Shown: one piece after another, positions 12,890 through 24,925 of the stretch
Position numbering within the stretch: position 1 is the stretch's first letter
Layout: each line of letters starts with the position of its first letter
Origin: Annona cherimola
Lineage: Eukaryota; Streptophyta; Magnoliopsida; Magnoliales; Annonaceae
NCBI GenBank assembly: GCA_030490835.1
Contig: CM059973.1
Span: 52,828,008-52,892,007 of the forward strand
Length of the DNA: 64,000 nucleotides
Reading direction: 5' to 3'
Notes under the pieces: model-generated
Database searches by the model: none
The model's input: the letters and a program-made list of their open reading frames with translations, nothing else
What the model was told of the DNA's origin: nothing
Program-made: the position numbers and the translations under genes

Positions 12890-13373
12890 TTCGACTTGGT
12901 CTGCGACTTCACCCAAGTCGCATGTGGAGTCGACTTGGGATGTGACTTCGGTAGCTCTCGTTCTCGATTTCAACTCTGGACAGAAAATCATGGTTGAAGT
13001 CGATGCTGGAGTCGACTTGGTCTGCAACTTCACCCAAGTCGCATGCGAAGCCGACTTGGGATGCGACTTCAGCAGCTCTCGTTCTCGATTTCAACTCAGG
13101 ACAGAAAAATAAGTTTGAAGTCGATGCCAGAGTCGACTTGGTCTGCAACTTCACCCAAGTCGCATGCGGAGTCGACTTGGGATGCGACTTCGGCAGCTCT
13201 CGTCCCCGATTTCAACTCTGGACAGAGAAACAAGTTTGAAGTCGATGCCGGAGTCGACTTGGTCTGCGACTTCACCCAAGTCGCATGCGGAGTCGACTTC
13301 GTTTGCGACTTCGGCAGCTTGGCTCCTCGATTTGAACGCTGGACGAAAATGACGTTTTGAGGTCGCTGCTGGA
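12890..13373 (-). repeat. 121-bp tandem repeat, four copies, in copia-1 LTR
   Basis: The phrase acccaagtcgcatg recurs at 12911, 13032, 13153 and 13274, an exact period of 121 bp. Each unit has two gtcgactt cores and a cagctctcg..ttcaactc..gacag spacer. The last unit is the most diverged. Confidence 0.88.
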
Positions 13374-13699
13374 GTCGACTTGGGGATCGACTTGGCCTAA
13401 GTCGATGCCTAAGTCGACTTGAAAATCGACTTGACCTGTCATGCTTCAATTTCTTCAATTGTATATCCTTTAATCATCTTCACAAACATGTTAGTAACCA
13501 AAACTTACTCAAATTGATTTGTTAATCATCAAAACACACACTTGGCTTATTTTCTACATGTTTCCAACACTTCTGAGTTTCCCAGTTCCTGTGTAAGGTT
13601 TGGGAAAACAAAATGTGAGTGACAACTCAGTAAGCAAGCATTTTATCTTTTAGGGCAAGAATTTCTTTAAAATATTTTCCTTAAACATCTTGAACACCT

Positions 13700-14165
13700 T
13701 TTTATCTGAGGACATATTTATATGTCCTAAAACATTGTCATATAGTTCTTTGTTCATGAGGACAATTCTATGTCCTAGAATATTTTCATAAACATTCATT
13801 CTTAAAATCATTTACAAGCCACGTCTGGGCTTGTTAAGGCAAAACATATGTATTTTACCCTCTTTAATTAGTTTTCTTTGATCTTATGTGAACATTTATA
13901 ACGTTCCAAGACATTTACATAAAACTTTCTTTTGCCTATGGATGTTTTTACATCCAAAATATTTTTCATGATAAATTCCTTTAGCCAAGGGACATCTGAT
14001 GTTCCAAAATATTTTTGACATAACTTTCTTTGGCAAAGGACATTTATATGTCCTAAAACACTTTTCATTTAAATACTTCGGCATTGGACATTCTTATGTC
14101 CAAAACACTTTTCATTTATGCCCTTTGGCAATGGACATTTTTATGTCCAAAAACAAGTTTGACAT
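13700..14165 (-). repeat. Tandem array of GGACAT-N-ATGTCC palindromes in LTR-X
   Basis: At least seven units of ~45-60 bp. Each holds an inverted pair such as ggacatttatatgtcc or ggacattcttatgtcc, followed by aaaacacttttcat and a ttggc-containing spacer. The units are diverged but easy to align by eye. Confidence 0.78.
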
Positions 14166-14655
14166 AAATCCTTTTTATAATCTCCATCTTGGGGCTTGTT
14201 TGTAACAAACATGGTATAAAAACACATAATCCATTTTCATAAAAAAATTTGCATAAAAATATTTTCTTTCATCCTTGTAATTTACATTTGTGTAAAACAC
14301 CCTACTTTTAGGGTAACTTGTTTATAATGACTTATAAAATCCTTTTTAAGATAGCATTTTTATAAAAATGCTTTTATGTCCCAATCTTTGGGCTTTTCAA
14401 AAGCAAAACATATGTAAATGCATTTCTCCCCATCCGGTAGTGACACTTAGCAATTGATCATTCTACCTTTTGGAAGAGAATCCTTAACCGCACGTTAACC
14501 AGGCGGCTGTTCCTTCCTCTTCTCCCATCTCAGGGAGGGCGCCGCTGGCCCCTTGTCATCCCTTAGCAACTTGGCCATATGTAGAGTGGGCCCCGGTCCA
14601 TCTTCGACCATGTTCTACAACTGACCTATTCCTTGTATTGGTGCACCATACATCA

Positions 14656-14806
14656 TCATCACAGACCACAGCCTGTGTCCTTTTAAACCATCTTGAAAAA
14701 GTGGGATCACAGACCGCAGTCTGCATCCATTCTTGAAAAACATCACAGAACGAGGTCTGTATCTTTAAAACCATTTTGAAAAAGAACATCACAGACCGCA
14801 GTCTGT
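14656..14806 (-). repeat. Four CAGAC-N4-GTCTG repeats in LTR-X
   Basis: The sequence catcacagaccgcagtctg recurs as four variants near 14658, 14706, 14741 and 14787, with ttgaaaaa spacers. Each forms a short hairpin-capable palindrome, and two of the four are perfect (14711-14723, 14792-14804). Confidence 0.75.
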
Positions 14807-15687
14807 ATCAACCTGTAAAGCGAGCTCACCCATTTTAAACAAGTTGTTATTTGAATTCTAGTTTTCGGATGACCTTCCTTAAATTCATTGAGAAACATTT
14901 TAAGTAAAATATTTTGATAAATATTTGAAATGTTTGAGAAACAATACATCTTAAAACCCTTATAATAAAAGAACTTCAAAACTTTTGAATTTTCAAGAAT
15001 AAATCATATATTTTCCTAGCATTATCTTGGTTTCATTTCGGGGTCTTTTGCTTACAATGGCTATGCAATTGTACCATCCCCTTCTTAACCACCCTAAAAT
15101 CAAATTCTTGTCCACACTTCTATCTTGCCATTTTTACATAAAGAGGGGCTTTGCATAGTCTTTTGCATGTCATTTAAGCAACTCAAAATCAAACTATTTT
15201 ATAAAATCAAATTATTGGGTTGGTTATCCTTAAATCCCGTTTTAACAATATTCATATAAACATTTTTCAAGATATTTTCAAGATATTTCCTTATCTAAAG
15301 GAAATCAATATATCATTTTAAAACATATGGACTATGTCCAAATCATCAATTATATTTAAATATCATGACATAGAAAAATCAATCTTTTTCGATAAATCAA
15401 ATTTCTTTTTCTTTCATAAACATAGTCATTTAACACAAAGTATCGTAAGAATAATTCGAAACTTATTTGCAAATATTGCTTTGTGAAAAAGAGGAAAATT
15501 CCCTTTTTCTTATAAAATCCTTTTAAAAACAACATCATAAAGAACTTGCTTTCTTAGAAGTAAATTCTTAAAGTCATCGTGTAAAACATAAAATCCTTTA
15601 AAAATATCATCATGGAGAACTTGATTACTTGTAAGCAAATTCCTAAATTCGTTAGCATAAAGCATTCACAATCTTTGGCAACACTTG

Positions 15688-18600
15688 TGTGGCGCCCCGG
15701 CCCGAGCGTCACATCCTTACCTCAGGACCTATCGATTGGTAAACGTGATCAGGATTGTTGCCCTGTCACACGGCGGGATTTATCGGATGTTTAGCCTGTT
15801 AATCGTGGTCATACATAATTCATAAGACACTTCACATTCTCATAAATTCCATTTCATACATTTCTAAGACATCTTGAAACATTCATTTCATACAACCATA
15901 TTGTTTAGTGACATTTCATCTTTTGGCACAATCATATGTCACTACAGGCGTAAAACATAGTCATCCATACAAACTCACGAATAGTTTACATCTATTCAAC
16001 ATAAAAACATTGCATATAATTTACAATCCTTTCATGAAATTTTCATAAACATAATTTCCTCTTTGGATTTCTTATGCCGGTGCTAGCTCCTTCGTTATAT
16101 CCTGTCCATCACCTGTCTTTGGGTTTGGAAAACGAAAACGTGAGTCGAAACTCAATAAGCAAGCATTTTGCATTTTCAGGCAATTCATTTCAGGTAAGAT
16201 TTTTCATTTCAAATCATCTTGGAAAGCATCTTATACCTTATCCAAAGGTATATCTTGAAAATATAAAATTTCGTACCCATCACGGGTCTCATATGCATAA
16301 TGCCATATGAAAAACATGAACATGATCATCATCTCCCTTAGGATGGAAGCTAGCCAGGCAACCATCCGTCACGTAACTCTCATTTCAGAGAGGGCGCCGC
16401 CGGCCATCGGCCTATTACAAGCGACTTGGTCACACCAAGGGGGGACAACCGGCCCGCTTATACCCTTCCTGTGGACCTCATATCCTGTGCACATGAACTT
16501 TTCATAAATCCATCTTTTACATGCTAGCATGATTTTCAATCATAAACATTAAATCACATCATTTTCCATAACAGTTATAAAAGAACATTTCATAATCATT
16601 GCATTTGAAATAAACACCATTTCAAACACCATTTAGCAAAGGGATGGCCATCCTTAAACCCATTAGAACAATTTCATCAAACAAGTTAGAATATAAATAC
16701 ATTTATGGAAGCACTTTGGAAAAGCAAAAATCATTTAGAAAATTTGCTTGCTTACCTGAATTTCTTAGCTTTCCTCTGCTACTTTCTCTTTGCCTTTGCC
16801 TACATAAAAATGGTATGAATTTTTCATACATTTCCTTTTCTTATATTTTGCTTAGTTTTCCAACCCATTCCATAAACACACATTTATTTCACTTCATAAT
16901 TCATCATACACATATATGGCTTAATTTATACATATTAGCACCGTTTTCACACATTTGGCCATCATACATCGTAGCACATACATATAACATGCACATAACC
17001 CTAAAATTAGGGTATTCATTCCAATAGCATAAAAATTCATTCCATATGCATCATTCATAGCTTTATTAAGCTTACTTTGCAATTTTTTCCCATTTTTTCT
17101 AAAAATACACATACGGGTGTTTCTTCTATGTACATAGCATTGCCTTAGCTTCATAATTCAAATCCAAAAGTTTGGATTAATAACATATCATTTCAAATAG
17201 ATCCATAAATATGGAATTTATCTCATTTTCATGCATTTGCGCATAAAACCATTTTTCATAAGTCATTCATTACCCGTTTATCGTTATTCCTTCACATAAG
17301 CTCATTTAGCACCTAAACACAATGTATTTCTTAAAATTTCTTGACTCAGAAATTTAACCCATTTTCCAGCAGGTTAATTACCCTTTAATACCACTTTCCT
17401 TAGGGTATTTTTATGGGGTTTAAAATCCATTCTTCATAGGTTCCCATAACAGTTAGTTTGGAACCCACTTTTCACCCGTTTAACGTGTCGTTTGACACAT
17501 CACTATGGGCAGCCCTAAAATTCCGAATTTTCCAGAAATTAAATCCATTTTCTCAGCCCATTTTCTAGGGTTTAACACATATTTAATATTAATTCATTTC
17601 CATTTCTCAAAACAGCAGGTAATCCACACGTTTTGAGACCCGTTTCACTCCATACATGAATTACTTCCAAAATTCCTAAAAAAATCAGATTTAGGGTTTA
17701 TTCTTCCCAAATATTTTGGGCATCCAACATACCTTAAATCTAGGGTATTTACCCTACATATCACACATAAAACATGCAAGTTCATTTCCATATCATTTTT
17801 AACCCAAAAATTAAGAAATTAGGTCAAAATCCATACTTAGCATTCCATAATTTCAAAATCTCATTACTTGAGCATAAACCCTCATATATTTAGCATGAAT
17901 ACATGATTCATAACTTAACCAAAACATAAATTCAATACAGCAACTTATCTTGGAGATTTAGGGTTTCATAACTTGGATTTTTCATCCCTTATGCATGCTT
18001 AACTCCATTTCCATCATCTTTAACTTAAAAATTCATGCTTAATAATCAATACCAATCCATATTCATGCAAAGGCATGCTAAAAAACTATTTTACAGATTC
18101 TTTAAGCATGCTTTTCATTTCCAAGTTTTGAGTTAAAGAACTCAAATTAAACAACTTAAACAAATCACATACTTACTTGGTTTTGAGCCAACTCAAACCC
18201 TAATCCTTTGAGATGATTTTTCCTTCAAATTTCCTTCCTTTTTCCCTTGGTTTCCTTCCTTTTCTTGCTGGAAAATTTGGACGTGTGCTGCTGGGTTGGC
18301 TTGGACGTTTTCAGCACTTAGGAATTTTTCCAAAAATCCCTCTCATTTCAACGTGCATGGGCTATATATGTTGCTAGATTTTTTTTCCAGATGTGGGGCC
18401 CACTTGGTGCTGCAATTCCACACTCCTTAAATGCACCCTTATCTACCATATGAGCTGGGTAAATTTCAGCCAAGTAAAATTGCATTTTTACCATTTTCAA
18501 AAATCACAAAATCTGCTTCATCCATGACCGTCCATCTGCCTTCCCATTCACGTCCCAGCTGCTGCCCAATTTCCGTTTTTTTTTAATTCAAAAACGTGGG

Positions 18601-19681
18601 TAATTTGTATCTCTAATTACCCTTTAATTTAGGTATTAATTTGGTGTTAAAAAAAATTATAAAAATGGCAGCAATAACCAAATTTTTGCACGCCATCTTG
18701 TCCATCATGCTGTCCATTTTTTTCAGCTGTATGTAGCTGCATTTAAATATTTTTTTATTGCTGTAACTTTGCATAATTGATTGAATAAATTATGTACTTG
18801 CATCCCTGCAACATATATGCATGCTTTATAAAATTAAAAAAATCAGATATAGGCACCAAACAGCCCTTGGATGTCCCCTCTTTGCCACCTTGCCTATGCT
18901 CCATAGCTCCATCATTTTGAGCATTAATTGATTAGATAATTCATGGAATTATGTCATTTATTTAAATGCATAAATTCCTCCCAAAAATCCCTGCAATGGA
19001 CACCTCACATTCACCTTTACCTCATGCATTTATGTATGGTACTCCATCATTAATGCTTTGGTACTTTTGGGTGCATGGGTCAAACTTGCCCACCTTTTTC
19101 ATTGCAGGTACTTTCCCAATATTTCATACATAATCCAATACATTCAAATTAATTATCTCACCTTTTCATTCAACCATTTCAAATTTCAACTCAATCCGAG
19201 TTTTCTAGCTCCTGATATAGCCGTTTAAAGTTGACGGTTGAAATGAACTTAGACTTAAAAATTGAAAATTCTCATTTCATCAAGAATTTTCATAATATTT
19301 TTCTTCCATAATACCAAGGCTAATATTAATAATTTTTGTTCCAAATTTCACTTGAATCCGCCTTCTAGGCGTTGAGTTATGAATTTTCCAATATTTTCCT
19401 TCACACTTGTTAATTTCTATCTTAATTTCCATAATTCATTTTAAATCATGGAAAATGATTTTTCATGCCATAATTGCACATTTAAATCACAATAATTCAT
19501 TCTTAACCCATAGCCTCATTTAAGCTCAAAATCATTAATCACATCATTAATGTTAACCCATAACCCTAATTACCATAATTAGTAAAAATCATGAAATTCC
19601 TTCATAATTCCATATTTCATAAATAATCATCAAATACATGTTCAATGCATACATATGGCCTACTTGGGTCAGGGTTTCACA
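15688..19681 (-). repeat. 3' LTR of the Tekay-like element
   Basis: Starts TGTGGCGCCCCGG and ends GGGTTTCACA; 3,994 bp. It is the same length as 26092-30085 at a constant offset of 10,404 bp. Comparing the two copies by eye I found only T16195 versus C26599. The chance ORFs inside (for example the frame at 16644-17027) are repeated in both LTRs and are not genes. Confidence 0.95.
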
Positions 19682-19697
19682 ATCCTCCCCCCCTTAT
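19682..19697 (-). other. Polypurine tract of the Tekay-like element
   Basis: On the minus strand this reads ataagggggggaggat, immediately before the 3' LTR terminus TGTGAAACC. It is the expected plus-strand DNA primer site. The same tract precedes the LTR at 49217. Confidence 0.88.
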
Positions 19698-19720
19698 AAC
19701 AGGTTTCGTCCCGAAACCGT

Positions 19721-21355
19721 CTATTCCTCAAATAGCTGGGGGTATTTTCGTTCCACTTCTTGCTTTAGCTCCCATGTGGCTTCATTCTCGGAATATCGGT
19801 TCCATTGCACTTTCACATATTCAATTTCCCGATTCCGAAGCTTTTGCACCTTGTGATCCAAGATTTTTACCGGTCCTTCCTCATAATTGAGATAATCTTG
19901 AATCGGCAAATTTTCAGCCACTAATACATGGGTTGGGTCTGAAATGTATTTCCTAAGCATCGATATGTGGAACACATTGTGGATTAAAGCTAGCGCCGGG
20001 GGTAAAGCTACCCGATATGGTAACTTTCCAACCTTTTCCAAAACTTCAAATGGTCCAATATACCTGGGATTCAGTTTTCCCCTTTTTCCAAACCTTGTAA
20101 CTCCCTTGAATGGCGTGACCTTTATAAACACATGTTCGCCGACTTGGATATTTAAATACCTTCTCTTGCAATCTGTGTAACTCTTTTTCCGACTCTGGGC
20201 TGTGAGTATACACTGGCGAATAGTTTTAACCTTGTCTGCCATTCGTTGAGATAAATCAGGGGCTAATCTTTTCTCTCCAATTTCATCCCAGTTCAATGGC
20301 GTTCGGCATCGTCGACCATATAACGCCTCAAATGGAGCCATTTGGATGCTAGCTTGGTAACTATTGTTATATGCGAATTCCGCAATTGAGATATACTCAT
20401 CCCATGATCCACCAAACTCCAAAGTACACATACGGAGCATATCTTCAATGACTTGGTTCACCCGCTCCGTTTGTCCATCCGTTTGAGGATGAAAAGCTGT
20501 GCTAAACTTAAGTTGGGTGCCTAAGGTTTCGTGCAAGCTCTTCCAAAACCTTGACGTGAACGTTGCATCTCGATCCGAGATGATCGACTTCGGCACTCCA
20601 TGGAGTCTTACGATCTCTTTATAATAAACTTTAGCTAACTTTTCTGCCGTATACGTTTTCCTGATAGGTAGAAAGTGCGCGACTTTCGATAACCTATCCA
20701 CGATTACCCATATAGAATCATTCCCAGCTTGGGTTCTAGGTAATCCTTCTATGAAGTCCATTGTAATGTCGTCCCACTTCCATTCTGGAATTTCTAAGGA
20801 CTGTAATTTACCAGGTATTTTCTGGTGATCTGCCTTCACCCTTTGGCAAGTTAGACATTTAGCCACATATTCAGCGATCTCTCTCTTCATGTTATTCCAC
20901 CAATATGCTTTCTTGAGATCTTGATACATCTTGGTACTTCCTGGGTGAATAGAAAAAGGCGAAAAATGGGCTTCCTTAAGGATCTGTTCCTTCAACTCAA
21001 CAATGCTAGGTATGCAAAGGCGACCTTTGTACCTATACATACCTTGTTCATCAATAGCAAATTCTGTCAACCCCTTTTTCTTCATTTTCCCAACATGTGT
21101 ATGTAGGTCTGTATCCTCTTGTTGCGCAGCCCTAATTTGGTCAAAAAGTGAGGATTGTATGTGTAATTGAGATAGTCTAACCTCGACTCCTGGTGGACAT
21201 ACAATCAATTCCATTTGCTCAATTTCTTTAAGCAATCCTTTTTCCTTAGTGATAAGGTGCGCTAAGCTGACATTTCGGCTCAATGCATCGGCTACCACAT
21301 TTGCCTTACCTGGATGGTATAAAATCTCCAAGTCATAATCCTTCAGTAACTCAAG
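19721..21355 (-). pseudogene. pol: Integrase and chromodomain-like tail of the Tekay-like pol
   Basis: Downstream portion of pol, in the same frame as 24032-21359 but separated from it by a TGA at 21356-21358. Counting residues from 21331 (a TTG codon, not a true start), the RNase H tail (PGKANVVADALSR) comes first. It is followed by a zinc-binding region with His ~122/129 and Cys 159/162 (CLTCQ). The catalytic triad is Asp192 (MDFIEGLP), Asp253 (ISDRDATF) and Glu289 (DGQTERVN). A GPFEVLEKVG / HNVFHISMLRKY block leads to a chromodomain-like end (~488-536) containing the WNRYSENEATWE motif. Chromodomains of this class are thought to direct integration to heterochromatin. The ORF is otherwise intact to a TAG stop close to the PPT. 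Confidence 0.93.
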
Positions 21356-24032
21356 TCATCTTCTTTGTCTCATATTCAACTCCTTCTGAGTGAAAATATA
21401 CTTGAGGCTCTTATGATCAGTGTAAATCTCACATCTCACACCATACAGGTAATGTCTCCATATTTTCAAGGCAAATACCACCGCTGCTAACTCTAGATCA
21501 TGCGTGGGGTAGCTTACCTCATTGGGCTTTAGTTGTCGTGATGCATAAGCTATCACCTTACCCCTTTGCATCAAAACACAACCCAATGTTTTCCTTGACG
21601 CATCGCTATAAACTACAAACCCTTCATTCCCTTCAGGTAGGGTTAGGATGGGTGCTTCTACCAATCGTCGTTTCAATTCCTGAAAGCTGCGCTCGCATTC
21701 ATCAGACCATACATACTTGACTCCCTTACGAGTCAACTTGGTTAACGGGGCTGATAACTGGGAAAACCCTTCAACAAACCTTCTATAATAACCGGCCAAC
21801 CTTAGAAAACTTCGGATTTCTGTAATGGTCGTCGGCCTTGGCCATTTCAATACCGCCTCAATCTTTTGAGGATCAACTTGAATACCCTTCTCAGATATTA
21901 TATGGCCGAGAAATCCTATCTGTTTCAGCCAAAACTCACATTTCTTCAGTTTGGCATACAATTTCTCTTTCCTTAGCCTTTCTAAGACCCTTCGTAGATG
22001 GTTTTCATGTTCTTTCTCCGTTTTAGAGTAGATCAGGACATCGTCGATAAAAACAACCACGAATTGATCCGAATAATCCCGAAAAACTCTATTCATCATG
22101 TCCATAAATACAGCAGGGGCATTAGTAAGTCCAAAAGGCATTACCAGGAATTCATAATGTCCATACCGGGTTCGGAATGCCGTCTTATGTGTGTCAATCG
22201 GACTTATCCTCAACTGATGGTACCCTGACTGTAAATCAATCTTGGAGAAAGTTGTTGCGCCTTGCAACTGATCAAATAGGTCATCGATCCTGGGCAATGG
22301 ATATTTATTCTTTATGGTGACCTTATTTAGCTCTCGGTAATCAATACATAATCTTAAACTTCCATCCTTCTTCCTTACAAATAGTACCGGAGCTCCCCAT
22401 GGGGATACACTTGGTCTAATGAAACCTTTATCCGGTAGCTCCTGTATTTGCACCCTTAGTTCATTCATCTCAGCTGGCGCCATTCTATATGTAGTTTTAG
22501 AAATAGGAGCTATACCTGGCATTACTTCAATTGTCATATCCATTTCTCTTCGTGGAGGCAACATGGTTAACTCCTTTGGAAACACATCTGGAAATTCTTT
22601 AACCACGGGTATTTGATTAATTTCCACCTCCATACCTTTATCCACATTTACAGAGACCAGATATGCTTGACATTTTTGTCGAATCATTCTGACAGCTTTC
22701 ATAGATGAAATCAGTATTCTTGAGCTGTCAGATTGCCTTAACTTCCCAATAGCAATCTCCTTCTCTGGAGTTGCTTCAAATTGCACCTTCTTATTCTTAC
22801 AGTCTATAGTCGCTCTCCATTGGCTTAGCCAATCCATACCCAATATTACGTCGAACTCGGTCATAGGCAATAGGATCAAGTTAGCTTCTAGAATTAATGA
22901 TCCTATCCTGATTGGGCAGGCTTTGCATACTTGGCTAGTACTTGCTAACCTATAGACTGGAGATTCCACATGTATAACCTGATTGGTCTCTTCTATCGGC
23001 AAAGCATGGGTGGTCACGTATTGGCATGCTATGAATGAATGGGTGGCACCAGAATCAAACAAAGCAACTGCCATATTTCCTAAAATGTAAACCGTACCTG
23101 TGACCACCTTCTCTTCTTGCTCTTGGGATTCTGTCCGGGTCAGGGCATGTACATGCACTGGGTTCGTAGAAGTTTCCTGCTTACTTGGTGCTCCAGGTAT
23201 CCTCAGCTGAGCAGGTCTTCCACGTCCTTGGGATGACTGCACTTTGTTTGGGCAGTTCGTAGAAATGTGACCCACTTGATCACATATATAACACTTAATT
23301 ACTTTCACTTCCCCTGCCCTGCACTCCTTGGCGATGTGACCCGTTTGTCCACATTTGTAACACCGATTTGAGCCCTTTAAACACTCGCCCGTGTGTCGCC
23401 TTTGACATTTCTTACAAAATGGCGAGCTTTTCTTCTTTTGAATTCCTTTTCCTTTCCTTATGCTGCCTTTTCTAGCTTTTTCTTTTCCAGTTTCTGGTTC
23501 TTTAGGACCCATATTGAACGCCCTTGAACCCAATCTTAAGTCTTGGGTTCTCAAGGACTCAATCTCCAAAGCTCTTGCTCTCTCTAGACTTGAAGCATAA
23601 TCCTTTATCAATAGAGGTGCAAGGCTTTCTCGCAGATATGGCCTCAACCCTTGCTGGAATCTTTGTGCCTTATTCTGTGGCACATTCGCGATCCATGGGA
23701 CATATCTGACCAGAGCATTAAATTTTGTGGCGTACTCGGTGACCGTCATCCTCCCTTGGTATAACTTTTCAAATTCTATCACCTTTTGGCTCTGCAAACC
23801 CACTGGGAGGTATTCCTTATTAAATTCTTCCACAAATGCTTGCCAAGACACTTCTTCGGGTCGTGGCATTGTGATTAGCATTGTTTCCCACCATTCGTGT
23901 GCGTCTTTAGTTAATAGATGCGTAGCACACAGTACCTTTTGACGGTCATTACATGGAGATATCCTAAACAGTTTCTTAATCTCAGTTAGCCACTGCTCCG
24001 CTTGTACTGGGTCGGGTTCTCCAGAAAATTTT
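21356..24032 (-). pseudogene. pol: Gag C-terminus, protease, reverse transcriptase and RNase H of the Tekay-like element
   Basis: One open frame from the frameshift at 24033-24038 to a TGA at 21356-21358. The first ATG in it (23881) is internal. Numbered from that Met: gag core (retrotransposon gag family), Cys-rich knuckles (CKKC at 156; [14 protein letters not shown] 174-187; [14 protein letters not shown] 197-210), and protease active site DSGATHSF (276-283). RT follows, with catalytic Asp549 ([10 protein letters not shown]) and FIDDVLIYS (611-619), then RNase H from [10 protein letters not shown] (758) to [10 protein letters not shown] (820-829). All catalytic residues I can check are present. 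The terminal TGA falls where a Trp codon is usual in this family (MRQRR followed by stop). Together with the frameshift, it blocks a full Gag-Pol product. Confidence 0.93.
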
Positions 24033-24488
24033 GGGGGGTCGCTGCGCTAGAAAGGCATTTATGGCTCTTCTATCAGCTTCCATTAGCTGATTCTCATCTC
24101 TTAACGGTTCCGGTGTCTCAACGGGGTTCGCCCTCGGAGCAGGTCCTTCTCTTTCCATATTACCCAACTGAGCTTGTTGGGTTCTTTCCCATAAACCTTG
24201 TATAATGTCGGTAGTCTGTGCTGCCCATTCCCTAGTGGCCCGCTGCATTGCTTTTTCCACTGCCGCAGCCACCCTTTCCTCCATGAGTCTATTCTGCCTC
24301 GACTCATTTTCCTCCTCCATATTCCGTTCAGGGCTTTCCTCATTCCTTCTCTGTTGGTTCCTTTGATCCTGTGTCATTGGCCTTCCTCGTTTAGGTCGGC
24401 TAGATTCGCCAACTTCGTGTCGGCTCGGAACCTCTGTCTCTACCTCTTTTCCTTTATTTTTCCTCACTCCTGCTCTTATTTCCACCAT
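24033..24488 (-). pseudogene. gag: Gag N-terminus of the Tekay-like element, frameshifted
   Basis: The best start is the ATG complementary to 24486-24488; the longer frame to 24512 begins with TTG. The start of the protein is hydrophilic and charged (KNKGKEVETE, a PKRGRP basic motif, then a Glu/Arg-rich helix EERVAAAVEKAMQR). It resembles the N-terminal arm of plant chromovirus Gag. At a run of six G on the plus strand (24033-24038) the frame switches. After that point this frame ends at 23982 with non-homologous residues, while a neighbouring frame carries the gag core. It is a one-base indel, either a genuine mutation or a homopolymer sequencing error. A programmed frameshift is less likely because the site lies inside a conserved domain. 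Confidence 0.85.
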
Positions 24489-24925
24489 TGTTTTAATCTG
24501 AATATATAACAAACACTTTTCCTTTCATTAGCGTTAAATCATTATATACACATTTCATTAATAATCATCATGGAATCATTGCATACGCATTTCAGTTTAA
24601 TTCAATCTTAAATCATCGCATATGCATCTCATCATCACCTTGTCACAATCATTTCAGTCAATCACCATATAACACACCATTCAACTCAAGTTCATTCATT
24701 CATGCATGTATAGAACATTAAAAGTCCAACATATTGTCATATTCATTCACATACATCATATTCACAATTAATACATACAAAAGCAAGTCACACTTATGTA
24801 CATATTCAACTTGGCATGCACATTTCACACCTGCATGCATGTTAGTTTACCATAGCAACCATAAAGTCATCCAACCATAATTATACATATACCACATGAT
24901 TATCACCACATTCATATATACACAA

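Larger units (their letters stand above)
1..13569 (-). mobile_element. Copia-1: Ty1/copia (SIRE/Maximus-like) element, right part only
   Basis: Minus-strand copia element whose 3' half lies beyond the left edge. Reading leftward it shows the 5' LTR (ending at 13569), an initiator tRNA-Met primer-binding site, gag, protease and part of integrase. Two gypsy solo LTRs interrupt it: 2416-5626 in gag and 6499-11717 in its LTR. Removing both insertions with their TSDs rejoins collinear copia sequence, judged against copia-2 and copia-3. The element sits in LTR-X. Its right flank is cttct (13570-13574), but the matching TSD is off-window. Several stops and frameshifts make it non-functional. Confidence 0.9.
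11718..13569 (-). repeat. Copia-1 5' LTR, outer (U3-side) piece
   Basis: Continues the LTR of 6413-6498 and ends in tgtttccaaca at 13569. It shares the agattttatagtggttcgggcaacc block and the agattccagctctaggggg block with the copia-2 and copia-3 LTRs. Without the gypsy insertion the LTR is ~1.93 kb, compared with ~1.69 kb in copia-2; the excess is largely a 121-bp tandem repeat. It is rich in GTCGAC-centred palindromes. Confidence 0.9.
13570..15687 (-). repeat. LTR-X segment 1 (host LTR of the nest)
   Basis: Gypsy LTR sequence between copia-1 and the Tekay-like element. It is homologous in order to solo LTR 6499-11717: the gggaaaacaaaatgtgagtg motif (13599), a gggcgccgctggcc block (~14535) and palindrome arrays. 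Its U5 terminus is missing because copia-1 inserted in this side, so the left end lies beyond the window. It rejoins segment 2 at 30091 once the TSD ACTTG is counted once. No coding content. Confidence 0.8.

Noticed and set aside
12801..13458. Overlapping ORFs on both strands with repeated VDLVCNFTQVAC-like or SRRWSRL-like peptides (also 32194-33090, 41741-42638, 60110-60906)
   Set aside because: They are translations of the GTCGACTT repeat arrays in copia LTRs. All frames stay open because the repeat lacks stops.
13700..14165. Possible CRISPR-like array (repeats with spacers)
   Set aside because: Units are diverged and palindromic, spacers are related to each other, and the setting is a plant LTR. 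No cas genes.
16644..17027. 127-codon ORF on the plus strand, repeated at 27048-27431 (also 16921-17154 / 27325-27558)
   Set aside because: Identical because they lie in the two LTRs of one element. They are antisense or non-coding frames in AT-rich LTR sequence with no domain.
19721..24488. Endogenous pararetrovirus as an alternative for the RT-containing region
   Set aside because: LTRs, PPT, integrase with DDE and a chromodomain-like tail identify a Ty3/gypsy retrotransposon; no movement protein or coat protein typical of caulimoviruses was seen.
24198..24509. Plus-strand ORF of 103 codons opposite gag, and other plus-strand frames at 19638-24205
   Set aside because: Shadows of the minus-strand gag-pol coding region.
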